Shown: one piece after another, positions 35,908-47,586 of the stretch
Layout: each line of letters opens with the position of its first letter
Numbering within the stretch: position 1 is the stretch's first letter
Assembly: GCA_026129405.1 (NCBI GenBank)
Contig: JAHCID010000001.1
Coordinates: 1,023,237 to 1,087,236, forward strand
Length of the DNA: 64,000 bases
Reading direction: 5' to 3'
DNA from: a bacterium
GTDB taxonomy: Bacteria; Desulfobacterota; Binatia; DP-6
The notes under the pieces: model-generated
Seen by the model: only the letters and a program-made list of their open reading frames with translations
Database searches by the model: none
Told to the model about the DNA's origin: nothing
Program-made: the position numbers and the translations under genes

Positions 35908-35959
35908 GGCTCTCACGGCTACCGTGCACGCCCGTGCGATGCCAGCGGCCCGCGGAGGC

Positions 35960-35989
35960 TTGCCGCCGACCACCGCCCTGCGCTACCCG
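35960..35989 (+). promoter_or_regulatory. Promoter of the LprI-like gene, predicting a leaderless transcript
   Basis: TTGCCG (35960-35965), 18-nt spacer, TACCCG (35984-35989), 6 nt to ATG-35996. No Shine-Dalgarno sequence. Confidence 0.5.
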
Positions 35990-35995
35990 CCGGGC

Positions 35996-36388
35996 ATGAG
36001 ATGCGTCGCTCGCGCCCTTCTCCTCGCCCTCGTGCCGCTCCTCCCCGCCCCGGCCCTCGCGGAGGCGGAGGACGAGGCGACCGCCCAGGCCTGCAAGCTG
36101 GCCAAGGCCACCGACATCCTCCTGAACCGCGTCTACGAGGACGCGCTCGCCCGTGCCGCGAAGGACGCGGCGCTCAGCGAGCGGATCAAGGCGGCGCAGC
36201 GGGCGTGGGTCGCGTTCCGCGACGCGCAGATCGCGCTGCTGTACCCGGCCGGCGATCCGGCGCGGGGCTCCGTCGCGCCCATGTGCACGTGCCGCACCCA
36301 GCAGGAGCTCACGAACGAGCGCGCGAAGCAGCTGAGCCGCCTCATCGCCGGGGAGGAGGGCGACGTGTGCACCTGGGAGCGGCCCTGA
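35996..36388 (+). CDS. Secreted LprI-type (DUF1311) protein
   Basis: 130 residues. Signal peptide ending PAPALA, then the DUF1311 pattern of paired helices: ATDILLNRVYEDALARA, RIKAAQRAWVAFRDAQ, with cysteines at both ends (CKLAKA, CTCRTQQELTNERAKQL, VCTW). Members include the mycobacterial lysozyme inhibitor LprI, but most are unassigned. Divergent from the HMA gene; the two short-leader promoters lie back to back. Confidence 0.82.
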   Translation: MRCVARALLLALVPLLPAPALAEAEDEATAQACKLAKATDILLNRVYEDALARAAKDAALSERIKAAQRAWVAFRDAQIALLYPAGDPARGSVAPMCTCRTQQELTNERAKQLSRLIAGEEGDVCTWERP

Positions 36389-36422
36389 GCCGAGATCACG
36401 GCGCGGCCGCCGGCGCGCGGGG

Positions 36423-36451
36423 TTGTGTCGCGCGACGCCCGCGGCTACGCC
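36423..36451 (+). promoter_or_regulatory. Promoter of the LLM oxidoreductase gene, predicting a leaderless transcript
   Basis: TTGTGT (36423-36428), 17-nt spacer, TACGCC (36446-36451), 6 nt to ATG-36458. This supports 36458, not 36425, as the start. Confidence 0.45.
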
Positions 36452-36457
36452 CGCGGC

Positions 36458-37402
36458 ATGACCACCCAACCCCTGCGCTTCGGCGTCCAGACCGGCCAGC
36501 AGAACGTCACCTTCGCGCAGCTCGCCGAGGCGTGGGCGAAGGCCGACGCCTGGGGCTACGACTCGCTCTGGGTGTTCGACCACTTCTTCCCGATCTTCAC
36601 CGATCCCGAGGGGCCGTGTCTCGAGGGCTGGACGACGCTGGCCGCCCTCTCGCAGGTGACGAAGCGCGCGCGTCTCGGCGCGATGGTGAACGGCAACACG
36701 TACCGCAACCCCTGCCTCACGGCGAAGATGGGGGCGACGCTCGATCACGCCAGCGGCGGGCGCTTCGTCCTCGGCATCGGCGCCGGCTGGTTCGAGCCCG
36801 AGCATCGCGCGTTCGGCATCGACTTCGAGACCGTGCGCGGCCGGCTGGAAGCGCTCGAGGAGTCGCTCCGGATCATCCGCGGCATGTGGACGCAGCCGAA
36901 GACGACGCTGCGCGGGAAGCACTACACGGTCGAGGACGCGATGGGGAACCCGCGTCCCGTGCAGACGCCGCATCCGCCGATCCTGATCGGCGGCACCGGC
37001 GAGAAGGTGCTGCTGCGTCTGGTCGCGCAGTATGCCGACATGTGGAACATGGCGGGACCGGCGTCGGTCATGGCGCACAAGATCGAGGTCATCCGCCGCC
37101 ACGGCGACCGCGTCGGGCGCGATCCGGCCCGGATCGAGCACAGCGTGATGCTGCCGCTCTGCTACCGTGCCTCGGCGGAGCGCGAGGCGTTCGTGCAGCA
37201 GCTGGTGGCCGGCATGCGGGGCACGACGCCCGAGGCGGCGCGCGAGAGCATCATGATCGGCGGCAAGGACGAGTGCCTCGAGACCATCGCACGCTACGGC
37301 AAGGCGGGCGTCACGCACTTCGTCTTCATGACGTTCGCGCCGTACGTGCTCGACGAGCTCCAGGCCTTCGCCGAGGAGGTCGCGCCGGCCGCGCGCGGCT
37401 GA
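36458..37402 (+). CDS. LLM-class (luciferase-like) flavin or F420-dependent oxidoreductase
   Basis: 314 residues. Pattern of the F420-type branch: RFGVQTGQQNVTFAQLAEAW, ADAWGYDSLWVFDHFFPI, RARLGAMVNGNTYRNPCL, HASGGRFVLGIGAGWFEPEHRAFGI and TPHPPILIGGTGEKVLLRLV. The group uses FMN or F420 in oxidation of varied small molecules; substrate unknown. Convergent with the octahaem cytochrome gene (6-nt gap), so not part of that operon. Confidence 0.88.
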   Translation: MTTQPLRFGVQTGQQNVTFAQLAEAWAKADAWGYDSLWVFDHFFPIFTDPEGPCLEGWTTLAALSQVTKRARLGAMVNGNTYRNPCLTAKMGATLDHASGGRFVLGIGAGWFEPEHRAFGIDFETVRGRLEALEESLRIIRGMWTQPKTTLRGKHYTVEDAMGNPRPVQTPHPPILIGGTGEKVLLRLVAQYADMWNMAGPASVMAHKIEVIRRHGDRVGRDPARIEHSVMLPLCYRASAEREAFVQQLVAGMRGTTPEAARESIMIGGKDECLETIARYGKAGVTHFVFMTFAPYVLDELQAFAEEVAPAARG

Positions 37403-37408
37403 CGCCCC

Positions 37409-39754
37409 TCAAGGCCGGCGCTCGAGCATCTCCACCATCCGCCGCGCCGCGGGGTCGCCGGTCAGGTCGGCGAGCCGCCGTGCCCACGCGAGCGCACCGG
37501 CGCGGTCGCCGGTCTCGGCCGAGTACTGCGCGAGCGTCGCGAGCAGGTCGGGCACGTTCGGGTGCCGTGCCTGCGCGCGGCGCAGCACCTCGATCGCCGC
37601 CTTCGGATCGCCGCCGTCGTGCAGCGCGATGGCGTAGACCCAGGCGTGGCGCGGCTCGTCCGGCGCCAGCTCCGCGGCGCGGCGCAGCGCGGGCGCCCGG
37701 CGTGGGCGCGCTTCCGGCGCACGAGCGCGAGGCCGAGCAGCGGCCTGCGCCTCGGCCGATCCCGGCGCCGCGGCGATCGCGCGGCGGAGCGGTTCGGCCG
37801 CGGCCTCGCGTCCGCTCCCGCGCTGCAGGTCGGCGAGCTGCACGTACGGGGCGGCCCAGGCCGGCGCGCGCCGGATGGCGGTCCCGAGCGCCTTCTCCGC
37901 CGCCGCGGCGTCGCCGAGGCGGGCGTCGAGCTGCCCCAGGTTGAACCAGCTCTCGGCGCGGTCGGCGTTGTACGTCTGGCTGGCGCGATACTCGGCGATG
38001 ACGCGGTCCAGGTCCGCGGCGGCGATGCCCGTGCGCTGCGCGGCCGGGACGTCGAGCACGCTGCCGAGGGCCTCGAAGCGCACGCTGCGCATCGGGTCGC
38101 GCAGCAGCGGGCCGGCCAGGGCGACGCGCTCCGGCGGCGCCAGGACCATCGGCGCCGCCTCGGCGGCGGCGCGGCGCACGAGCGGGTCGGCGTCGCGGCT
38201 CGCCTGCATGAGCGCCGGCCCGAGGCGGGGCCCGCCGCGCTGGCCGCCGAGCAACCCCACCGCCGTCGCGCGTGCGATCGCCGGCACGCCGCGGTCGTTC
38301 GCTGCGCGCAGCAGGAGATCGAGCGCTCCCGCGGCGTTGGTGCGTCCGGCGTGGATGGCCTCGCCCCAATGCCACGGCGCCGGCTTCTGCGGGCCGCGCC
38401 ACGCCGCCACCTGCGCCGCGGCCCAGGTCGCCGGCCGATCGCCGTGGCAGGCGGTGCAGGCGTTCGGCGTGCCGATCGCCGCCGTGAGGTCGGGCCGCGG
38501 CACGCGCAACGAGTGATCGCGGCGGCCGTCGACCACCATGTAGAGCTTCTCGGGCATGTGGCACGACACGCACTGCGCGCCCGGTGAGCCGGGCGCGTGG
38601 TGGTGGTGCGCCGGGACGTCGAAGGTCGGCGCCGCGTGGCACCGCGCGCAGAGGACGTTGCCCGGCGCGCGCAGCCTCGCCGAGTGCGGATCGTGGCAGT
38701 CGCTGCACTGCACGCCGGCCGCATGCATGCGGCTCTGGACGAAGGAGCCGTACTCGTACACCTCGCCGTCGATCTGGCCGTCGGCGTGGTAGAGCCCCGG
38801 GTCTAGCAGGGACACGCGGTGGGTCTGCGCGAGCGGCGTGCCCGGCGCGTCGTCGGGCCAGAGCTGCGCGCCGCGGACGTGACAGCGCCCGCAGGTCTCG
38901 AGCTGGACGGGCGACGGCGGCGCGCTGCGGTGCGCGATCGCGGCGCCGGGCGCGAACGTCCAGGTGGCGTCGTCGCGCAGTGCGACGCTGAGCCCGTAGC
39001 GCGGCGTGCCGGTGGGCGGCGGGCTCGCAGGAGCGGCCGCCGGGCTCGGAGCGGCTGCCGGCGCGTCGCCTCCGGCGGCCTTCGCCTCGCTGCCGCCGGC
39101 GCGCTGCTCGGCCCAGGCGACGTGGGCCGCGCCCGGGCCGTGGCACGCCTCGCAGGCGACGTTGGCGTCGGTCCACGTGGTCGTGAACGCGTCCGTCGCG
39201 GCCGCGTAGCCCTTCACGAGGTTGGTCGAGTGGCACTCGGCGCAGGTGAAGTTCCAGTTCTGCTGCGCCGCGGTCCAGTGCAGCTCGTCACGGTGGTCGA
39301 TGTGCTCGTCGGGGTAGAGATGGAACCAGCGCTGGCCGCCCGCCTCCTTCGGTCGCGCGTCCCAGGCGATGCCGAGCGCCTGCAGGCGTCCGCCCGGCAT
39401 GGCGACGAGGTACTGCTGGAGCGGCTCCACGCCGAACGTCCACGCGACGGGATAGTCGTGCAGCGCGCCGTCGGGACCGTCGGTACGCACCATGTACGCA
39501 CCCTCGTGCCGTGAGAACGTGCTGGTGACGCCGTCCTTCGTGAAGCTGGCGCCGTCGAAGCGCCCCTCGACGGTCTCGGGCGTCGGCGTCTCCATGGCGC
39601 GGTCGTGGTGCGAGCCCTGCCGCGCCTTCGTCTCGACCGCGTGACAGCGCGCGCAGGCGGCGCCGCCGACCCAGCCCGGCGCGTCCACGCGCCCCGGCAC
39701 GGGCGCGGCGGCGGCGGGAAGCGCCACGACGAGAGCGAGGAGGAGGCGCGGCAC
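37409..39754 (-). CDS. Secreted octahaem c-type cytochrome with HEAT and TPR repeats
   Basis: 781 residues. Signal peptide (LLLALVVALPAAAA), then eight CxxCH haem sites: CARCH (34-38), CAECH, CEACH, CGRCH, CSDCH, CARCH, CVSCH and CTACH. These spread over the first 440 residues with an Ala/Pro linker after the third, then HEAT-like repeats and TPRs (DRAESWFNLGQLDARLGDAA, ELAPDEPRHAWVYAIAL). The layout matches cytochrome c554/NrfA-like multihaem proteins carrying TPRs. About 37695-37745 the frame turns Arg/Pro-rich while another frame reads LLGLALVRRKRAHAG, as a TPR should, implying two compensating indels. GTG start 22 nt after the BatD gene; last gene of the long operon. Confidence 0.87.
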   Translation of the reverse strand: MPRLLLALVVALPAAAAPVPGRVDAPGWVGGAACARCHAVETKARQGSHHDRAMETPTPETVEGRFDGASFTKDGVTSTFSRHEGAYMVRTDGPDGALHDYPVAWTFGVEPLQQYLVAMPGGRLQALGIAWDARPKEAGGQRWFHLYPDEHIDHRDELHWTAAQQNWNFTCAECHSTNLVKGYAAATDAFTTTWTDANVACEACHGPGAAHVAWAEQRAGGSEAKAAGGDAPAAAPSPAAAPASPPPTGTPRYGLSVALRDDATWTFAPGAAIAHRSAPPSPVQLETCGRCHVRGAQLWPDDAPGTPLAQTHRVSLLDPGLYHADGQIDGEVYEYGSFVQSRMHAAGVQCSDCHDPHSARLRAPGNVLCARCHAAPTFDVPAHHHHAPGSPGAQCVSCHMPEKLYMVVDGRRDHSLRVPRPDLTAAIGTPNACTACHGDRPATWAAAQVAAWRGPQKPAPWHWGEAIHAGRTNAAGALDLLLRAANDRGVPAIARATAVGLLGGQRGGPRLGPALMQASRDADPLVRRAAAEAAPMVLAPPERVALAGPLLRDPMRSVRFEALGSVLDVPAAQRTGIAAADLDRVIAEYRASQTYNADRAESWFNLGQLDARLGDAAAAEKALGTAIRRAPAWAAPYVQLADLQRGSGREAAAEPLRRAIAAAPGSAEAQAAARPRARAPEARPRRAPALRRAAELAPDEPRHAWVYAIALHDGGDPKAAIEVLRRAQARHPNVPDLLATLAQYSAETGDRAGALAWARRLADLTGDPAARRMVEMLERRP

Positions 39755-39776
39755 CGCGCCCTGTGTGCCTCGCGGG

Positions 39777-41039
39777 TCAGGACGGGTTCAAGTCGGGCAG
39801 CAGGGTGGCGAGCGCCGGGCGCCGCTGTGCGAGGGTGCGACGATGGCGGGTCAGCGCCGCGGCCAGCGCCGCGCCGCCGACCTGCGTGCGTCCCGCGGCG
39901 AGCGCGTCCAGGAGCGCCGTCACCTGGCGGCGGAGCTCCGGGTCGGCGTCGTGGGCCAGCAGGTCGTCGGCGACGGTGGCGCAGCCGGGACCCGCGTGGC
40001 GAAGCGCGAGCCAGGCGACGAGGGCGCTCCAGATCGCGGCGGCGCCGCCGCTGCGGCATGCCCGCTCGAGGGCTCGGAAGCGGCCGGGCTCGCTCGCCTC
40101 CCAGGCGCTACGCCGCCGCCGCCAGGACGCCGCGAGCGCGTGCCGGCGCCACCACAGGATCGTTGCGAGCCCGGCCATCGCCGCCGCCCATACGGCCCAC
40201 GTCGCCGGCGACGGCGGCGCGCCCGCGACCTCGAACGTGACCGCGGGCAGCGTCCGCTCGGCGAGCTCGGCGGCGCCGAGGTCCCACCAGCGGAACGTCA
40301 CCCCGGGCAGCGTGACGCGGTCGGCGCGCGTGCAGACGTAGGTGATCGTGTCGATGCGCGTGCCGACGAGGTCGCCGCGCTCGCTGCGGTCGGTCACCTG
40401 CGGCGGCTTCGGGTAGGCGGCGAGGCTGCCGGCCTCGCCGATCGGCAGGGGCGGCAGCAGCATGGCGGGGACGCCGGCGACGGTGCGGGTCACGGTCCAC
40501 GTGAACGCGTCGCCGACGCGGGCTTTGCCGGGCGCGGGCGTCCACTGCTCGTCGATCGTCATCCGCGTGGTCGCGACCACGTCGTCGCCGGCCGCCACGC
40601 CGGGCGGCAGCGCGGCGGTGACGGCGACGGGCGTGGTCGCGAGCTCGTGCGGGATCGCGGCGGCGCCGGGCGCGCCGGTCGTGCCGAAGCGGACGGTGAC
40701 GGCAGGGATCGTGAACGCGCCGGGACGCAGGGCGTAGAACGCCAGCTCGAGGCGCTGCGAGAGCCAGGTCGTGCCGTCGATCGTGGCCGAGCCGAGCACC
40801 GGGTGGGGATCGGCCTGCATCAGCACGGCGCCGGGGATGCGCGGCAGCGCGAAGATCGGCGAGCCGGCGAACGGTGCGGTCGCGGAGAGCGTCACGGCCA
40901 GTGTCGCCTGCTGGCCGACGAGGACGGGCGCCGTCGTCGTGAGCGCGGCCTCGAGCCGCACGCCGTCGTCGGCATGCGCCGCGCCGGCGGCGAGGAGCAC
41001 GCCGAGGAGCCATCCCGCACGGACGCGCCGCCGTCTCAC
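39777..41039 (-). CDS. batD: BatD-like protein
   Basis: 420 residues from a GTG overlapping the upstream stop (GTGA). Signal peptide (LLGVLLAAGAAHA), beta-sandwich oxygen-tolerance/BatD domain (LTTTAPVLVGQQATLAVTLS, VTWTVTRTVAG-like strands, TITYVCTRADRVTLPGV), a transmembrane helix near residue 285 (AVWAAAMAGLATILWW) and a cytoplasmic helical tail. Bat proteins form a periplasm-facing complex of unknown biochemical role, linked with stress tolerance in Bacteroides and spirochaetes. Confidence 0.83.
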   Translation of the reverse strand: MRRRRVRAGWLLGVLLAAGAAHADDGVRLEAALTTTAPVLVGQQATLAVTLSATAPFAGSPIFALPRIPGAVLMQADPHPVLGSATIDGTTWLSQRLELAFYALRPGAFTIPAVTVRFGTTGAPGAAAIPHELATTPVAVTAALPPGVAAGDDVVATTRMTIDEQWTPAPGKARVGDAFTWTVTRTVAGVPAMLLPPLPIGEAGSLAAYPKPPQVTDRSERGDLVGTRIDTITYVCTRADRVTLPGVTFRWWDLGAAELAERTLPAVTFEVAGAPPSPATWAVWAAAMAGLATILWWRRHALAASWRRRRSAWEASEPGRFRALERACRSGGAAAIWSALVAWLALRHAGPGCATVADDLLAHDADPELRRQVTALLDALAAGRTQVGGAALAAALTRHRRTLAQRRPALATLLPDLNPS

Positions 41040-41707
41040 GGGGCAGCCTCCGCGGGTGGCGTGCCTGCCGCCGGCCGGCGGCTCGCCTGGAACGCGAACT
41101 TCGCGCGCAGGAAGTCCCCGGGCGTCGTCTGCACGCGGCGCAGCCAGAGCGCCTGCTGCCCGGCGTCGTCGGCCCCGGCGCTCGCATCCGAGGGCTCGGC
41201 CGGTCCGCCCGCGTTCCTCGGGCCGTCCAGGACGATGGCGTCGGGCTTCTCCCGGCCGCCCGTGCCGCCTTCGTCGTCCGCCGGCGGCGCCAGGGCGTCG
41301 CGGCGGGCGGCGGCGACGGCGCGGTTCGCGCGCGCCGCCTTCCAGTCGGGCCGGATCGCCAGGGCGGCGTCGTAGCTCGCGATGGCGCCGTCGTACTTCC
41401 CGCTCATCACGAGCGCGTTGCCGCGGTCGAATGCGGCGTCGGCGCCTCCCACGCGGCCCCACTCCGCCGCCGCGTCGGCGAAGGCGCCGGCGCGGTACAG
41501 CGCGACGCCGCGCCAGGCCGGATCCCGGAAGTGGCCCGCTGCGGCGGCGGCGTCGCCGCGACCCAGGAGCAGCGCGCCGCGCTGGTCGGGCGTCAGCCAC
41601 ATGGCGCCGAGCGAGCCGGCGTCGTGGCGGGCCCAGAGGAGCCCGAGCGCGACCACACCGGCGACGGCGAGCCGCGCCCGCCACCTCAGCGCCACGGCAC
41701 CACCCAT
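41036..41707 (-). CDS. batC: BatC-like TPR protein
   Basis: 223 residues. One N-terminal membrane segment (LAVAGVVALGLLWAR), then TPR units (RGVALYRAGAFADAAAEW, FDRGNALVMSGKYDGAIASY) and an acidic, Pro/Gly-rich C-terminal tail ending with the FLRAKFAFQ motif that BatC proteins carry. The start ATG-41707 overlaps the BatA/B gene by 22 nt. Confidence 0.83.
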   Translation of the reverse strand: MGGAVALRWRARLAVAGVVALGLLWARHDAGSLGAMWLTPDQRGALLLGRGDAAAAAGHFRDPAWRGVALYRAGAFADAAAEWGRVGGADAAFDRGNALVMSGKYDGAIASYDAALAIRPDWKAARANRAVAAARRDALAPPADDEGGTGGREKPDAIVLDGPRNAGGPAEPSDASAGADDAGQQALWLRRVQTTPGDFLRAKFAFQASRRPAAGTPPAEAAP

Positions 41708-43653
41708 CCCGGCCGAAACCACACCAGCACGAGCGCACCGACGACGAACGACAGCGGCCAGCCGGCGTCGTGCCAGCGCTCGCCCGGTGCGGGCGCGCCG
41801 GGCGGCGACACCAGTCGCGTCTGCACGCGGCGGGCGAGCGCGCGCACGTCGCCGTCGTCGGGCGTGACGCTCGTCACCGTGGCGTCCAGCGCCTGCGCGG
41901 CGCGGCCGAGGGCGGCGCGATCGAGCGGTGGGGCGGGCGGGCCGGCGGGCGGCGCGGGCGTGCCGGCGTCGGCGCCCACGGCGAGGATCTGCACCGGGGC
42001 GTGATCGCGCCCGAGCCGTGCGGTCTCGCCCTCGGGCACGCCGTCGGTGACGAGGAGGATCGAGCCCGGGACGCCGGCGCGACGCAGCTGCTGGTCGGCG
42101 AGCGCCAGCGCTTCGCCCGTGGCCTCGCCGTCGACCGGCATGACGTCGGGCGACAGCGCATCGGCGAAGCCGGCGACGAGGCCGGCGTCGGTGGTGAGCG
42201 GGAGGACGAGGTGCGCGCTGCCGGCGTAGGCGACGAGGGCCGTCCTGGTGCCTGGCCGCTCGGCGAGGAGGTCGTGCACCTTGTGGGCGGCGCGCGCGAG
42301 CCGCGACGGCTGCACGTCCTCGGCCAGCATGGTCGGCGTCACCTCGAGGACGACGACCAGCGCCGCCTCGTCGCCGCCGAACGGCGACGGCTCGCGCCGC
42401 CACGTCGGCCCGGCGACGGCGAGCGTCGCGACCACGCCGACGAGGAGGAGCAGGTGCACCGGCTGCACGCCGCGCCGTCTGTCGGCGCCGGTGAGGAGAT
42501 GGGGCAGGAGATGGGGTGCGATCACGCCGCGCCAGGCGCGGCGCTCGTCGAGCCGCGCGCGGATCGCCGTGCACAGCGCGACGGTGGCGACGAGCGCGAG
42601 CAGCCACCACGGACGCAGGAAGTGGAACGGCGCCAGCGCCGCGAGCGCCGCGGCGACCGGGGCCGGCGTGCGACGGACGGCGAGGCCGCGGCGCACCACC
42701 CAGGCGAGGTGATATGCGAGGCCGAGGAGCAGCCCCGCGCCGAGCGGCACCCAGAAGAGGTCGACACGCGGGCGGTGGCTGACGCGCTCCGCCGGCCGCG
42801 TGCGCAGGGCGTCGAGCCTGGCGTAGATCGCCGCGAGCCCGGCGCGGTCGTCGGCGCGCGCGTACTCGCCGCCGGTCGCGGCCGCGACCGCGCGCAGGGT
42901 CGCTTCGTCGAGCGCCTGCTCGCCGGCGGCGGCGGGATCGCCGACGGCGACGGTGTGGATGATGACGCCGCGCGCCTTCGCGATCTCGGCGGCGCGCGCC
43001 GGCGGCACCTGGCTGCCGGTGTCGTTGCCGTCGGTGAGCGCGATGAGGACCTTGTCCGGGATGCCGTCGTGCTGCTCGAAGACCGTGAGCGCGAGCCCGA
43101 TCGCGTCGCCGAACGCCGTCTGCGGGCCGGCCATGCGCACCTGGGCCTCGCCGAGGAGGGCGCGCAGCGCGGTCAGATCCTCGCTGAACGGCGCCTGCAC
43201 GAACGCCGCCGACCCGAAGAAGACGAGGCCGACGCGGTCGCCCCGCCGCCTGGCGAGGAAGTCGTCGAGGACCTCCTTCACGGCGGTCAGGCGATCGACG
43301 GTGGCGCCCGAGGCGTCGGTGAAGTCGCGCGTCTCCATCGAGCCCGAGAGGTCCACGGCCAGCAGCAGGTCGCGGGTGGGCACCGTCTTCATGATCGCGG
43401 GCTCGAGCCACTGCGGGCGCGCCATCGCCAGGACGACGCAGACCCACACGAGCCAGAGGAGCACGCGCTGGAGCGCTGGACCCGTGACGACGGCCGCGCC
43501 GGCGGCGGGCTGCCGTCCCAGCAGCGTCGCCAGACGATCCAGGAACGGCACCGCGAGCGCCCGGCGGGGCTGGCGGTGCGGCGGCAGCACGCGGCCCACG
43601 AGGAGCGGCAGCGGCAGCAGCACCAGCAGCCACGGCAGCGCGAGCGTCAGCAC
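41686..43653 (-). CDS. BatA-BatB fusion: two VWA domains in one membrane protein
   Basis: 655 residues. Half 1: membrane segments, then a VWA domain with an intact MIDAS (DLSGS, 101-105; later LTDGNDTG), matching BatA. Half 2 starts near residue 330 with more membrane segments and a second VWA domain in the BatB position, but its MIDAS reads EVTPT (VVLEVTPTMLAEDVQPSRL) instead of DxSxS, so metal binding is probably altered. A final membrane helix ends the chain. Usually batA and batB are separate genes. The start is GTG-43653 (or CTG-43650), overlapping the upstream stop. Confidence 0.83.
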   Translation of the reverse strand: MLTLALPWLLVLLPLPLLVGRVLPPHRQPRRALAVPFLDRLATLLGRQPAAGAAVVTGPALQRVLLWLVWVCVVLAMARPQWLEPAIMKTVPTRDLLLAVDLSGSMETRDFTDASGATVDRLTAVKEVLDDFLARRRGDRVGLVFFGSAAFVQAPFSEDLTALRALLGEAQVRMAGPQTAFGDAIGLALTVFEQHDGIPDKVLIALTDGNDTGSQVPPARAAEIAKARGVIIHTVAVGDPAAAGEQALDEATLRAVAAATGGEYARADDRAGLAAIYARLDALRTRPAERVSHRPRVDLFWVPLGAGLLLGLAYHLAWVVRRGLAVRRTPAPVAAALAALAPFHFLRPWWLLALVATVALCTAIRARLDERRAWRGVIAPHLLPHLLTGADRRRGVQPVHLLLLVGVVATLAVAGPTWRREPSPFGGDEAALVVVLEVTPTMLAEDVQPSRLARAAHKVHDLLAERPGTRTALVAYAGSAHLVLPLTTDAGLVAGFADALSPDVMPVDGEATGEALALADQQLRRAGVPGSILLVTDGVPEGETARLGRDHAPVQILAVGADAGTPAPPAGPPAPPLDRAALGRAAQALDATVTSVTPDDGDVRALARRVQTRLVSPPGAPAPGERWHDAGWPLSFVVGALVLVWFRPGWVVPWR

Positions 43654-44115
43654 GGCCGGTGCTCCGTGATCCAGCGCTCGACCGTGTCGAAGAGCGCGTC
43701 GGCGTCGGCGCGCTCCATGCGGACGGCCGCGCGCGGATCGTAGGCCAGCGGCACCAGCGCCGCGCCCGGCCCGGCGGTGAACGCCTGCGTGCCGCCGGTG
43801 GCGTCGAGGAAGGCGAGCCAGGCGGAGCCGCTCGACGCCGCGACCGTGGTGCGGGGGAAGGCCGCGAGCGCGGTGCGCTTCACCAGCGCCGGCAGCTCGG
43901 CCGGCGCGCCCGCCGCGCGCAGGCGACGGCACTCGGCGCGCCGCGCGGCGATACAGCCGCGTTCGCCTGCCGGCGCCGCCGGGCCGTCCAGGCCGCGCGC
44001 AGCACGAGCCCCACCACGACCGCGCCGGCGACGAGCCAGCCCGGCGCCGGCGGCCACCATGCCACCGCGGGCGGCAGCACGACGTCGGCGAGCCGATCGA
44101 GGCTGGTCGCGTCGG

Positions 44116-44119
<4 letters not shown>
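43647..44119 (-). pseudogene. DUF4381 Bat-operon protein, interrupted by a frameshift
   Basis: From ATG-44119 one frame encodes [17 protein letters not shown], an amphipathic start and a membrane helix (PGWLVAGAVVVGLVLRAAW) up to RRRRQANA near 43960. The rest of the domain (ARRAECRRLRAAGAPAELPAL, AFPRTTVAASSGSAWLAFLD, TVERWITEHRP) is in another frame, shifted by one base near 43955, and ends at 43647. Together they make one normal DUF4381 protein, which always accompanies MoxR/DUF58/BatA genes. One base missing or two extra; sequence error possible. Confidence 0.78.
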
Positions 44120-46018
<1,899 letters not shown>

Positions 46019-46019
<1 letters not shown>

Positions 46020-47569
46020 CAGTCCTTCGTCGGCTTCGAGAGCTTCGCCATCACCTCGTCGAGGTTGAAGCTCGCGGGCTTCTGGCGCGGCGGGAACTCC
46101 TTGAAGCTCGCCAGCCACTGTCCGACGATCGCCTGCGCCGGCACGAGGAGGAAGATGCGGTCGGCCTTCCACTTGCCGTAGAAGAAGCTCTCCTTGCCGC
46201 GCTCGAACGGATCGGCGCGGAGGTTGTAGATGTCCGGTGCGCGCAGCTTCGTGAACTCGCGTTCCCAGACCGCGAGCCCGGTGGCCTCCTGCTCGAGGAA
46301 GTTCAGCTTCCAGTTCCGGACGCGGATGGCCATGAGGTCGCCGTCGTCGCTCCAGTAGAGGAACTGCTCGCGCGGATCGGCTTTCGTCTCGCCGTTCCAG
46401 AACGGCAGCAGGTTGTAGCCGTCGAGGTGGACCTTGAAGGTCTTGCCGCCCGACGCGTAGCCCTTCAGCGCCTTCGCGACGACGTCGGGCTCGCCCGCGG
46501 CGGCCGCGAACGTCGGCAGCAGATCCTCGTGCGCGTAGATCTCGTTGCGGACGGTGTTCGGCGGGATGGTGCCCGGCCAGCGGATCAGCATCGGCACGCG
46601 GAAGGCGCCCTCCCAGTTGGTCGCCTTCTCGCCGCGGAACGGCGTCGTGCCGCCGTCGGGCCAGCTCATCACCTCGGCGCCGTTGTCGGTGGTGTAGACG
46701 ACGATGGTGTCGTTCGCGATGCCGAGCTCGTCGAGCTTCTCGAGGAGCTGGCCGACGTGGGCGTCGTGCTCGACCATGCCGTCGGGATAGATGCCGAGGC
46801 CGGTCTTGCCGTCCGACTCGGGCTTCAGGTGCGTCCAGATGTGCATGCGCGTCGAGTTGAACCAGCAGAAGAACGGCTTGCCGGCCTTGTGCTGCCGGTC
46901 GATGAAGTCGAGCGCCGCGCCGAGGAACTCCTCGTCGACCGTCTCCATGCGCTTCTTCGTGAGCGGGCCGGTGTCCTCGATCTTGCCGTCGGCGGTCGCC
47001 TTCAGGACGCCGCGCGGGCCGAAGCGCTTCCGGAACTCCGGATCCTTCGGGTAGTCCGGGTTCTCCGGCTCCTCCTCGGCATTCAGGTGGTAGAGGTTGC
47101 CGAAGAACTCGTCGAAGCCGTGCTGCGTCGGCAGGAACTCGTCCTTGTCGCCGAGGTGGTTCTTGCCGAACTGGCCGGTCGCGTAGCCGAGCGGCTTCAG
47201 GATGTCGGCGATGGTCGGGTCCTGCGGCTGGAGGCCGACGTCGGCGCCGGGGAGGCCGACCTTCGTGAGGCCGGTGCGGATCGGCGACTGGCCGGTGATG
47301 AAGGCGGCGCGGCCGGCGGTGCAGCTCTGCTGCCCGTACCAGTCCGTGAACATCGCTCCCTCGTGCGCGATGCGGTCGATGTTGGGCGTCGTGTAGCCCA
47401 TCATGCCGCGGTTGTAGACGCTCGGATTGAACCACCCGATGTCGTCTCCCATGATCACGAGGATGTTCGGCTTCTTGCCGGACGGTGCCGCGGCCTGCTG
47501 CGCGGCGGCGGGCGCCGCGAGCGCCAGCGCCGCGAGCAGTGCGGTGGTGACGACGGTGTGACGTGTCAT
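46019..47569 (-). CDS. Secreted arylsulfatase (formylglycine-type)
   Basis: 516 residues. Signal peptide ([17 protein letters not shown]), metal site [11 protein letters not shown] and the sulfatase signature C83-T-A-G-R in [14 protein letters not shown], whose Cys is converted to formylglycine. Further signature-like [21 protein letters not shown]. It releases sulfate from sulfate esters. AGGAGGGA precedes ATG-47569, 17 nt after the HAD gene. No formylglycine-generating enzyme gene lies in the window. Confidence 0.94.
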
Positions 47570-47586
47570 GGTCCCTCCTGCTTCGG

